Source: Phlebopus portentosus
Lineage: Eukaryota > Basidiomycota > Agaricomycetes > Boletales > Boletinellaceae
Direction: 5' to 3'
Length of the DNA: 64,000 bases
Assembly: GCA_037892935.1 (NCBI GenBank)
Contig: JAYXKI010000001.1
Location: forward strand, 1,426,001 to 1,490,000
In this document: piece after piece, positions 12,917 to 25,100 of the stretch
Position numbering within the stretch: the stretch's first letter is position 1
How the letters are laid out: each line of letters begins with the position of its first letter
Position numbers and translations under genes: made by a program
Notes under the pieces: generated by a model
The model's database searches: none
What the model was told of the DNA's origin: nothing
Seen by the model: the letters and a program-made list of their open reading frames with translations, nothing else

Positions 12917-15900
12917 TTAGAAATACAGACTGGCCGCAAAAATAACTGAGAAAGCAATTAGCACATGAATAAAATAACCAAGGGTCGGAAAAGGGACAGA
13001 TGGATAAAGGCCGGGGTAGAGAAAAATAGTGCGAAAATAAATTGCCGCACTCCACAGCCAAGTCCGAATGATAAATCGATGCATATCCGATGAAAAATAG
13101 TGACGTTGAGGGAAGGGATTCGAGGTAGAATACTCACTATCTCGTTTGATTCGTATTTGTGCTTCTTCCATCTTCTTCATTAGTGATGCATCTCCAATCA
13201 CTCGGGCAGCGTCTCGAACCTCGCGGCATGTCTCGTCTAGTCGGGTGATCACACGCACTATCGTACCTTCTGCAACGTCCGTGAGCATCATGATCTGTTC
13301 GAATGGCTTGCGGTCCGCAATTCGCAAAGAAGAACGGAGAAGCAGAAAATAGGAAGAAGTCAGCAAAAGAATAGAACAGAAGCATAGGAGAGAACAACTT
13401 ACCATCCCTTTTGCCCACTCGTATACCACTTCTACGAGACCAAATTTAAGGCTCTTCTCGACGTCAGGGGTCGCCACTTTATGTCGGACTTGCACCTCTC
13501 CGACGCGTTCAGCAACCGCCAATAAGGCCCCCCGTCCTTCTTCGAGATGGGGAATGAGCACAGGCTCAACGTCCGTCTTTTCCTGGAATACGAAGCAGGA
13601 AAGCAGAGCAACGACTTCTTCGGGTTCATAATTCGCAAGCATATTCTCCAGAATAACTTCCGTCAGAATCAGCTCATCGGCAGAATTGATCTTGGTGATA
13701 AATGCATCAGATATCATTCCGAAGGGATAAGGTTGTGAAAGATACCTCGCAGGCTACACGCCCCTTAAGAAGGACTGTCGAATTTGCATCGATGAACTTA
13801 AGTTCTTGTAGCACTGCAATTCGTTGTTCATAGTCTGGGATAAGTTCCAAGTTCTGGTCCGAAATCGCCAACTTGAGGTTCTCAATATTCGCCCTCAATG
13901 TCATTTCACCGTGCAAAATAGCGTACTGTACGAAGTTGTCAAGAACTATATACTGATAATGAATCGAAATAGACGCACATGATCTTTAAAGCTGTCGCAT
14001 GAGAGACACACCCTCCCCGTTAGCTTCTGGGCCAAATCGTTTCGGGTCTTGAAAACCTCCTGAAATTCGAATGCACGTATCCGGCTCCAGTCTACTTCCG
14101 GAACGCTTCCCGATGCAGCCCATTCTCTTGCGATTTCATTCAAAGCGGACACCGCATCGTTCATCGGCGTGATCTTGGCTCGCTCTATTTGATCGTAGTC
14201 GGCCTAGTTCTTCCATTCAGCTTCAACTTTATTTTAAACGTTCTGGTAAAGGTTACCTTCAACGTTCTACTGGTCACCAGGGATATACTTGACAAGGGTA
14301 CCGCAGCATATTCGTAGACGAAGTCTTCGATCACGAGAGATGCAGCATCTGGAGGCCAAAGAGGTGGGACAGGCTGGGCATCTGGATCTGATGCAGTCCA
14401 ACAATGTTGAGATGCAAGTACAAAAGATCCAAGATTTTTTAATACGCACTAATCTTTCTCCCCTTCGCTTCCTTGTCGCTGAGCACAAGGACAAAGAATG
14501 TTTTGATATTGCCCTGGGGAGGACCTGCTTTCAAAATAATCGCGACGTTATTCCGAAAATGCTGGAAGTGGTTCATTAGCAGCTAGGTACATGGCAAAAT
14601 ACATCACACTTACATCGTCACGAAGGATGACAATCCTGCCTTGAGTAAGAATCTTGGTGTTCTGAGGACTCGCAACCGCCAAATTCAACATAGCCAGATT
14701 AAGGTCCACGATACGAGCGGATGCGTCATAGAACGATCTGATATCCGATAGGCATTTATCACAGTCTAACTTGGACATTGCTGAAAGCAGTTTCTCGTTC
14801 TAGATAAGTTCAGTCCGTGATCACACTGAACCAGTGCAAATACCATCTCACCTCGATGACCTTCCATTGTTGGTCTGGAAGGAGTTTCTGCGAAGCATTC
14901 TCGGAAAAGCTGCGCTTGATCATCTCTTCAACCTTCAGGGCCTCAACTCGAAGCAAATTCAGAATCATGTTGTAAGTCAGGCGGAACTGAGACATTAATC
15001 GGGTAGGAATTCCCAGCATCATCGTATGAAGCGTTGTAAGCTAGGCTTTGAGTCAGTTAGGAGCTTACGGAAATAAAACTAAGAACAACTACATCTGGGA
15101 GTTCTTCCCCGCCAGTTATAATGACAGTTCCTGTAGTATCAAGACCGCGCCTCCCTGCGCGGCCAGCCATCTGCGTGTATTCGCCAGATTCGAGTGTCCG
15201 GAAGCTCTTTCCATCATGCTTCCTGATGCCTGAGAAGACAACACATTTCGCTGGCATGTTCACGCCCTGAATAAAGTAATTTTAAGCATGACAATTAGGC
15301 AATCATTTTTATTCCTACCATGGCAAATGTCTCCGTCGCAAAGAGTACTTTGACGAGTCCCCGCGCAAATAGAATTTCGACAACCTTCCCAAACGTCAGA
15401 GCAAAATTGCGCATGAGGACATAGACGAGAGGGATATACCTCTTTGACAATAGGAAGCAGGCCACCATGGTGAACACCAATGCCACGGGAAAGCAGATCT
15501 CTCATTCGACCAATCTGAGGCAATTTTTTATCCGACCCTGAATCTGGGTTGAAGAAGGTCTCTAATGAGAACTTGTACGCTCACCTTTTAATCGGGTTAA
15601 GGCCTTTTCGATTGCGATGTGCACTTCGCTCTTCTCACCTGAGGAAGAAAGGTCGACGTTCGTCAATGTCGCAGCATTCTCTTCGCATCGCCTTTTGGAA
15701 AACGTAAAGATGACAACTGGAAGCAGATTATGTTTCCGAAGGTAGCCAACAAGATGCACATAAAGGTTCCTGTCATTCTGTTGAAGAGTATGTGATCCGC
15801 CTGGTGCACCGCCGCGTCCAAATGAAGGTGCACCATGGCCTCTAGCTTTACTTCCCCTAACACCGCGTTGAGGAGCAGCTGCACGAGCACCAAGGCGTTG

Positions 15901-17925
15901 CACAGGCGGAAGTCCAGCTGCTTCCCGTTCTTTGTCCTGCTTTCGCCGTAATGCCTCACTTGCATCCTTGTATCTTTCGGACAGTTAGTACACGTGCTCA
16001 GACTAAATAATACTGTTAAATGGTTCACCCAGATGCAAGGAATTGGCCTTTTGAGTCCACAATCTTATACGTATCCCTGTTCGCGTACAAATAATGTTCC
16101 AGGGGAACAGGACGAGCTGGAGTGGAGATTACATAAATATCCTTTTTCTTGGTTCGCCTTCATAGCTAGATCAGAGTCTGTCGAGAATCTCAAAGAACGA
16201 GATAGGCATACCCGACCCAATCCGCGAACTCTTTCGTATTAGGTACCGTAGCCGAAAGAAGGATGATGTTTACATGCTCTGGCAGCATGATAATAACTTC
16301 TTCCCAGACAACACCTCTCTTCCTCATTATTTCAGCACCTCCTGCAAATGAAATAAACGAGGGACTGGAATAGCTACCTCGGCGTCATTAACATAATGTA
16401 CTTCGTCGAAGATGACAAATTCTACGTCTCTGATGAGGTCGGCGCCCTTATATAGCATACTCCGCAGGATTTCAGTAGTCATTATTAGACAGTTTGCTTC
16501 AGGATTGATTTGCACATCGCCGGTGAGAATGCCCACAGAGGATGAGGAGAAAGTTTGCTTGAAGTCGCGGAACTTCTGGTTTGACAGGGCTTTGATAGGA
16601 GAGGTGTAGATTGCTCTGGTGTTCCACTGTTAGAGACAGTATCTGATCTGCGATCACTACTCACCGTGTCATGTGCTTGGCGGCAAGCGCGATAGCATAT
16701 TCAGCGACGACTGTTTTACCGGCGGAAGTGTGAGCTGCTACGAATACAGAATCACCCATCTCAAGATGATACACAGCTTCCTTTTGAAATGTATCTAGTT
16801 CGAAAGGGTACTTGAAGATAATCAACTATATGGACTTGTCCACAAAGCGAAACAGTCAATCCTACCTTAAGTGCCATCTCTGGAACAAGCTCATGGAAAT
16901 TCGTCATGGGCTTCTTGACATCGACTACATGGGCCCATTCCCGTTTTTGCACAGCCGTTCGCCGCATAGGCCTTGAAACGGGAATCACAGGCCGCAGTTG
17001 CGATCTCTAAGAGCAGATTACTATAGTATACAAAAAAGTCTCGTAAGATCTCAAAGAATCGGCGCACAGACGTAGGCAGAAGTTCATCTATTTCCGATGA
17101 GCCAGCTAGATTAGTGACAGTGTCGTCCTCTAAGGTCCCCGAAGAGTTATCGTAGTTTACCTGCAATGAAATCAGCGGCAAATTTAATGCTATTCAAAAG
17201 GCGGTTAACTTGCGTCATGCGCATCTCCAGAAGACTCGGAATCGTGTTTCGCATTCAAGTCAAAAATTTCATCCGCTTCTTCACCAATGGACAACCCTCT
17301 ACTGAAACCAGGAGGCACAGTCCGCAAACCTTTAGGGATGTCATCACTTTCGTTCAAAGGAGGAAGAGCCTCGTCGAGACCACCGGGCCAGAATGGTACG
17401 TGCCCAGACTTTCCGCGGACGAAATTCTCTGACGGTGCAGGTGCACGGTCAAGTGATGTTGAAGTCAGTCCTGTACGTTGCTGGACTACTGGCACCTAGC
17501 CAGCCGTGGTGTAAGCAGTTTCAGTCGAAGGAATAGTTGGTTCTCCTACTGAACGCACCTCTACACAGCCGATTACTTGTCCTTCCAATCCTTTACGGAC
17601 AAAGGACAAAGTTGTCGGTGATGGAGAAGGTTCATTTGTTAACAAAGGAGGGATTTCGAGCTGATGTTCCCAGTGGCTAGACCGAAGTTATAGCTAGAGC
17701 GTACAGTTACGAGACGTTAATCTCACATTTGGTACGTTGGAAGCCAGTGATCTGGAAGACTAGTCCTCGGGAGTAAAATCTTCTCCTCGATTTCTTTATA
17801 AACGCTTTCGGGACTGGGAAGACAGTCGAGCTGCAGCTCAGTCAAAATGTCCGGGCGGAGCCAGACTCGCTGCTGAGGATCACATCAAGCGCTTTCGCTT
17901 TGGCGTCTTGACTATTGTATGCCAT
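12917..17925 (-). CDS. SKI2: SKI2, DExH RNA helicase of the Ski complex
   Basis: Ski2 feeds RNA to the cytoplasmic exosome for 3'-5' decay. The order is an N-terminal segment ([31 protein letters not shown]), Walker [10 protein letters not shown] (about 16712-16740), DEVHYVND (about 16390-16425), [17 protein letters not shown] (about 16230-16280), [13 protein letters not shown], and [12 protein letters not shown] (about 15121-15175). The C-terminal DSH domain ends [32 protein letters not shown] and the N-terminal segment favour Ski2 over Mtr4. The gene has many short introns that I did not all place. The last intron (13137..12946, 192 nt) is unusually long. The first exon is tentative: ATG at 17925, 13 coding nt, then a 47-nt intron into exon 2 at 17865. 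FCP1 is divergent. Confidence 0.92.
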
Positions 17926-18352
17926 TCAGGCTGCGTGTTATTGACTGGTCAGCCTGAGAAACTTGAAATATAACCGCATCAAGTTGGTCACGTGAAAGGA
18001 TCTGGCTAAAGTGTTATATTTGTAGAGGGGACACATTTCAAAACGGGCAAATGGGCATATCGATTCGATAAAGATGGTTTTCAAGATATGCAATTAAATA
18101 TGCAAAATATCATATATTGCTTGTTTTCCAGAATATTAATATTAATGTAGATTATCAATCGATGTTCTTTGTTGTATCGGTCGGAATCAAAGTTGATGTT
18201 AGGTCGATTGTGGGAAATGATTTCCAATCTAGCTCGAGGGGGAAGAACAAGGTTCTTAGTACCAGCTGCAATTTCGTCGCACCAGTAACTTGCTAGTGTC
18301 TGAGTCTCTCCTCTCTTTCTTTTACGACTGAACGACACAACGTCCTGAAGAC
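17926..18352. promoter_or_regulatory. Divergent intergenic region between SKI2 and FCP1
   Basis: These 427 bp separate two divergent starts and should hold both promoters. The part near 18080-18180 is AT-rich. A short open frame on the minus strand (18081-18338) has no recognisable product and I do not count it as a gene. Confidence 0.55.
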
Positions 18353-21300
18353 ATGTCTTCAGAGACTGAAATCTACTTCCCCGACATTCTTCCTTTCCCC
18401 TTTACGGTTCGCAGTCTTCCTGCACGCGTCTCGGAGCATATCAAACATGGTCAGAAGATTCTCAACTATGCATTCGTATACAAGCCGTCTGGAGCCTCGA
18501 GTACTCCGGAGACGCGCTTCGGCTCATGGGACGCTACGTTCGAAGGAGAACTCAAGTCTTGGAATGTCAAAGTCGGAGATACTATCACACGGGAACGTGC
18601 GAGGACACTGCCTGCGCTTCGTATAATGGAACCTTGCAAACATGGAATTCAGTTCAATGGCCTTTGCGCATTATGTGGGATGAATATGGATCAGTGAGTA
18701 GTTCGGTTATATTAAGAAAGAAACCGGACCATTGACACCTTTGTGAAGCTTTGATTACACGGGCAGAGCAGAGTCTTCACGGGCGACCATTCAAATGACG
18801 CACTCAGCATCGGGGCCAACCGTATCGTTCGAAGAGGCTCAAAGATTAGAACAAGAGACGGCCGAACACCTTTTGAAGTCCCGCAAGCTCTCTCTCATCG
18901 TTGACCTTGATCAAACGATCGTCCACGCGACAGTCGACCCAACCGTAGGAGACTGGATAACAGAAGGTGAAGCCTGGGAAGAACGCCAAGCTCGGCGAGA
19001 GGCGAAAAGGAAGGCTGCTGCTGCTGAGGGGGAGAAAGACGATAGTGAAGATAGCGACAGTAGTGAAGACGATTCGGACGAAGACGAGGTTAATCCAAAT
19101 TGGGATGCACTTAAGGATGTCAAGAAGTTCCGTTTACCTCCTGATAATTTCGGCACTCCTGGGTCGCGCTGGAGAGGCAAGCCATCGGAGAAGAGTATCC
19201 AAAATGACGGTTGCTTATATTATGTCAAGCCCAGGTGAGTCAACTTCAGTCATATGGCAGACACGTCTCAACTCGCTTCAAGACCGGGATGGAAAGAATT
19301 CCTAGCATCTGTAGCTAGCAGGTATGAGATGCATGTTTACACAATGGGTACGAGGGCGTACGCAGAAAAAGTTTGCGCAGCGATTGATCCTGATGGTCGA
19401 TTGTTCGGAGGGCGGATTTTAAGTAGGGACGAGAGTGGCAGTACGTTAGTTGGCATGCAGCATCTTCGAAACACTTACAAAGTTTCATCTGTGCAAGGTC
19501 TGACGCAGAAGAGTTTGCGACGTCTGTTTCCTTGCGATACATCAATGGTGGTGATTATTGACGATAGAGCCGACGTCTGGGAATGGTCCCCGAATTTGAT
19601 AAAGGTCATTCCATGTTGGTACCCTAAAGTTATCGGTGTCGATTCTTTATTCATGTTTTGCGTACAGACGACTTTTTCATTGGGATTGGAGATATCAACT
19701 CCACCTTTCTTCCTAAGGTTGATGCTATGGGTGCTAGTAATGTCGCACAGACTCCGGCATCATCATCCACTACTGATGCTCCGCCGCCAACACACATACC
19801 TTCGTCACCGACTCCTTCCTTACCCGTTGACGATGATGAACCAGGTTCTGATGAAGTTTCCGATGAGCCTACGGACGATAGGCCATCAGTATCAAAGTCA
19901 GACATGATCGCACGAAATGCTCTTGCATTGGAGGCTCAAGTCGAGGAAAGGCCACTGGCAAAGAAACAGGAGGAGCTGGAAAGCGATGATGACGATACGG
20001 AGAAGTCCAATGAAGTTGCAAACACATGTCCTCCCAATGATGGACAATCCAATGGCACATCCCCGGTTCAAGCTGACCAAATGAAAGCAAAGCATCATAG
20101 GAAGGCTCTGCTTAAAAATGATGATGATGAACTCCTACGAGTTGGACGAGTGCGTGCTATCATGATCTAGGTTTTTGTTATTCTTTCTGACCTAGACCGG
20201 CATAGCTTCTTGACGAAGTTCACGCAAGGTTCTTTGCTGCGTACGACAATCGACTACCCGGGAGTAATAGACAGCGTAAGTCAGTTGGCGAGCGTGAGAT
20301 TCCCTTTGACGTCAAGGTGAGTCATACAGCGGGAATGCTTATGCTGCATTACGATGTCTGAGGGCTTTCGCAGTACATAATCCCTAGTATCCGAAAAGAG
20401 ACGTTCAAAGGCGTCCATGTTTTATTTTCTGGTGTAATCCCTACAAATATTCGAATGGATCATGAAATGACGGAGATTTGGAGGATGGCGAGGGCATTTG
20501 GTGCCACGTGCCATAAGGATTTAACGAAAGAAGTTACTCACGTCGTTGCTGCAAAGGTACGAGAGCTCGTTCCTAATGAGACTATCTAAGACTAACGGGC
20601 GCTTTTCAGCGAGGAACTCAGAAAGTCGAGAAGGCTAATTCTCAGCCCGGGATATTTGTCGTCTGGCTCCAATGGTTCACAGACTCCGTTGCTCAGTGGA
20701 AGCGGCAAGATGAGCGTCGATATCTTCTTGACGCAGTCAAGGACACGTCTCCGCAGAACGAAGTGGCATCATCTAGTCCTCCCTCAGATCCGAATGCAGT
20801 TTCGAGCGACACGGACCCTGAAGGCCTTGTTGGGGATGGTGATGATGACTTGTCTGAAGACTTACTGGAGGAAATTCAAAACAGTGAGTCACTAGCGGCT
20901 CCTACAGGAGGTGCAGCTGGAGTGACGGGACTCGATACGGAGGCATCTTTGAATCTGAACGAGGTGGATTGGCAAGAGGTCAACGATGAGGTCGACGCCG
21001 CGATGATGGAAAGTGATAGCGAGGATGTTGACGACGATTCTGATAGACGGAGCGTACGGAGCAGTAATGATATTGAAGACGAATCATATGCAGATAACAG
21101 GACGGGTAGCCTGAGGTGAGAAATCGGCTGAATAGTCAGCTCGGAGTAGTTCTGACAGTCATTTCCTGAAACAGTTCTAGGCCGGAACGCAAACGACTAA
21201 GAAGCGTCACACCTTCAGAGCCTGGTCAGATACCGGACGAGTTACGCTCTCCGCTTGCAAAACGAAAAAGGGTCGCAGCGGACCGTTCGGGGATGTCGAA

Positions 21301-21502
21301 GCTCAAGACGGCTGTTTCAGCAGACGAGCTTACCACGACGGCGGGCGATGATGGGTCACTTACAAACGAGTCTAGCAACCCAGGAACTCCGACTCAAGAG
21401 AATGGCAGCAACGCCAGTCTCGAAGGAGATGACGAGACAGAAGACGGAGAAGAAATTGACGAGGATTTCTTGGCGAGGGAGTTAGAGGAGGAATTAGGAT
21501 GA
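18353..21502 (+). CDS. FCP1: FCP1, RNA polymerase II CTD phosphatase
   Basis: Fcp1 removes phosphates from the RNA polymerase II C-terminal domain so the enzyme can be recycled. The catalytic HAD-type motif is LIVDLDQTIVH, with both Asp residues present, followed by VYTMGTRAYAEKVC and VVIIDDRADVW. A BRCT domain follows (FKGVHVLFSGVIPTN, THVVAAK, PGIFVVWLQWF). The C-terminal tail is acidic and ends DEDFLARELEEELG. Exons are 18353..18693, 18749..19234, 19283..19614, 19668..20149, 20206..20316, 20374..20556, 20610..21115 and 21175..21502, giving 922 aa with all phases correct. The gene looks intact. The disrupted BSP gene starts 226 bp downstream on the same strand. Confidence 0.96.
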
Positions 21503-22156
21503 TACACCTACGTGACACTTGCTCTCGCTTCGTTATCGCTTTCTCAATTTGCATGGAACGCAACCTGTAACTTATTGTTTATACTTGTTAATCTGGAGGA
21601 CAGCTTCAATGTCTGATATCAAGCAATGTATATCTGTAGCAACTAATCTCTATTTTGGGATGACGTACATTCAAACGCGTGGCAATAATAAGACCTTTGG
21701 GTCTCATACCCTCTCAACTGCGACGACCATGCGCATACCTGTGCCACATATGCCCGGTGCTAATAAGGAGGGCAACAGCGCGCAATCACAACTCATGGCA
21801 GGAAGCAACGCGCAGCAGACTCTTCTATACCAGCCGAGTTACGTGCCATTACAAGTGCAAGTGGACTGGCCGACAGTGAAACTGCGACTGAAGGTCAAAG
21901 ACTTATCCCATCCGGGCGCGAGACTGTTCTTCCAACATGTCGATCCATCCGTTGCCCTTGCTGATGCCGTGTCAAATGTACTCAAATGGCTTTATACTGT
22001 TCAGACATGTCCTAGGCAGTGGGTGTTTTCGCTGACTTCAGTTGAATCAGACGTGAACCCGTCTCACAGCGTCCGCTCGGTCACACTACATCTGGATGAT
22101 ATGGACGGCGTTGCGTACACGAAAGGGAGCGAACTCGATGATGACCATAAAGAAAT

Positions 22157-25100
22157 TCATGTCAGCGTGCGACATATCGTCAATAGCAAACAGAGGGTAA
22201 AGGAAGAGACCATAGGTGTTCTTGTGCACGAGATGGTACACTGTTTCCAATGCAACGGGAAGGGATCATGTCCAGGCGGTCTCATAGAAGGTATTGCAGG
22301 TAAGATAACACTAACCACGATGGCGAATGGCTTCGCTGAGACGTTGCCATGTGTATAGACTATGTCCGATTGAAGACCGGCCTCTCGCCACCCCATTGGA
22401 GGAAAGGCGGAAACAGATGGGACGAAGGCTACCAGACTACCGGATACTTCCTGGAATGGGATATCGGCCTCAGGCCTTCCTGAGGCCGTCTGGTCATCCT
22501 GAGTAGTCGACTGAATTGTGGACCAAAGAGCAATAGAAGTGCCTCGAAGCTCGACTGTTGCACCTTCATTGCGAATAATTGGTGTATCTGGCAAAGCAAA
22601 AAGAAGATCGGAAAAACATATGTGAGGAAAATAGTTCACATTGAGAGGAGCAATCAATGAGTTACGAGCCCTGAAGACATGACCGCGAGCCTGCTCAAAA
22701 GACTGGACGGAAATATTTGACAGAACCGTGACTTTATCGACGGAGGGTTTATAAGAGTGAAATCCGATTTTACCACCACTCCTGGTAAATAAGGATTGCA
22801 CTGAAAAACTAGTTAAATTGCATTCAAACGACAACTACAGCAAAGCAAACTTACCACGAGCCAAAAGAAGCCGCCCAGAGAAGAATATGATGGCGTATGA
22901 TCCCTCATTCAAAGGGTAAGCGCTGTGTATACCAGCCGTCGATAGAAGCTGCTTCAGACTAAGCGGCATGGGGGACTTTGCGAAAACATTTGAACGTTTC
23001 GAAAGCGCCTGTTGTTTTAGAGCGATCAGACTAGTTTCAAAGAATAAAGAACCACAAAATAAACTTACTTGTGCTGCACTTGCTGCTGCCACAGTAGCTG
23101 CGTTTGCAGCGTTCCCTGTCGATTTGTTTTCAGTCCATCTAGCACGGCGCTCCAGGCCAGTCCCTTTGCCCACATCCTGCTGTAGCTTCAAAACTTCGTG
23201 AATTTTCTTGATGAGCGAAGCTCTCGCCCTCGAGTCGGCCTGTTCCGACTGACTTCCCACATTTTTTGTGGAAGTTCGAATGGCCTTCTTTGATAGTTTG
23301 GTCTCGTGGGCTCGACGAATGTCCACAAGACTGTCCTTCGTCAGTCGGATGGGTGATGATGTTCGAGGCTTTGGTCCAGGGTCAGAGATCGCTGGAAGGC
23401 TGTCCGCAAGAAGTTTCCCAACTTCAGTAGAGTAATCGGCGACGAATTTGTCAATCTGCTCGGGAGACGGCATGTACTTTTCTTCACTTGATTAACAGAG
23501 TATTTTAGTCACAAAGAATCGATAAAGAAAAGAGTACTTACATGCGAGTGTGTGTGTCGAAGTCCAACAATAATTTTGCACATGAAATGTTGACCAGGGT
23601 GTCTTCGATGTTTGTAAGACGGACTGTGCCGCTTGCATCGACCTCTTCGTCGAATGTCATGAGACGCTCGAGAGCCGCACGCTCTGTCCCATCAAAATCG
23701 AGTATACCAGAGCCATCCGCAGTAAGCGCAAGAGACGAGTCCTGAGATAGGAGCGAAAGGACGTCCTCTTGAATTTCTTCATCTTCTGATTCCTCTTCAG
23801 AGTCGTTAGAGCCCTCCTGGATGACTGAAAGAGGTGTCGAACGGATATCTTGAAGATAAACATCAAGCTGCACCCAAAGTTCTTCAGCATCTTCGAAAGC
23901 AAGTCTGGCAATCTTGTCCAATTCGTCATCCGAGGGGAAATCGGTGAGGTCCTTGAGGGATAATTCTTCGAGATCGGACCAGGTATGAATATAGCCGCGT
24001 GCACGTCCCTTCGCGTCCTCCGTGCTCGTAGAATCCATTTGTTGAGAATAACGTACCATCCAATGAACATTCGGCATCATATGCAGAAAGGTGGCGAAGT
24101 CAAAATCCTTCACCTCCTTTCTGCATTCCGCAAAAATATGCTCGCATGTCTCTGTTGAGTGGAGCCATGGAACGAATGGAACCGTTTTCCCTTCAAAATA
24201 GTCTCTGTAAATGAACATAAGTTGTAAAAAACCATTACCAAGAATATCAAAGATGTCAAGCGCCTCTCTGGACAAGCAAGCTCGTCTGCACGGATATCCA
24301 GCCTTCGTAATGAATTTCTTCCACATCTGGGTGAAAAACCTTGCTTGAAGGACCATATGAAAGCGGTCCGAGATTGGAATCGACCTGTTCTGGTACGCAT
24401 CAATGAATTCGCCGTACACAAAAATGTAAAGGGCCGTCCCAAAAGTGTCCGGCCCGTGGTTCAGTAAGTATTCGAGAGAATATGAAGAGAACACGCGCGC
24501 CGCGGCACGATCATCTTGTTTGTCCATTCTTTCTACGTCGCGGTGGTATAAAGGCGAGTCCGAGTCGAAGGCCATATCACGAAGATGCTTGTAAAGAACG
24601 CAAAAATTTCCCAGCACCATCGTTTTCGTGCCGGAGACGATGTTATTTCGTCCCGTTTTCCTGGCATGTAGCGAGTCTTGCATCAAAGCCATTGGCTTCC
24701 CATTGAAAAGTGGGATTTCAATGACAATATCGTCTTCATCGTCCCATGGTGATGTGATTCGTCTGATGTCCGAGGAATGTGCTTGAACTGCAATGTTCCT
24801 CTGGTTCGCGCGCTCCTTTTCAGTCCCGTCACACGAGTATGAGATTGGCCATATTCCACGGCTGAGAAGTCCCTCGATAACTCGCATGGTAAATGCAGTG
24901 AGTGTCTCCGCAGTCACATCATCGCCAATCGCCATAGCCGCTAATACCAATGGTGGAATCTTCGGTAAGGGTACTTGCAGGGCCCAAATTCGAAGCTATA
25001 AAGTTTATATTTGTTATCACGAGGCTTTCTTTTTTGTAAATCGAATAGCGTACCTTGTTTGCCTTCTGTAAATTTGCCTGCTCCAATTCTGAATGAAGAT

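Noticed and set aside
12718..12957. An open frame extending past the SKI2 stop.
   Set aside because: It is in a different frame from the conserved FAASLYF ending, which has its own stop at 12917-12919.
12917..17925. Naming the helicase MTR4.
   Set aside because: The N-terminal segment, the [14 protein letters not shown] stretch and the ending IIFAASLYF fit Ski2 better.
21519..21728. An upstream in-frame start for the BSP protease only 17 bp after the FCP1 stop.
   Set aside because: It would leave almost no promoter and adds sequence that does not look like the family. The ATG at 21729 is more plausible.
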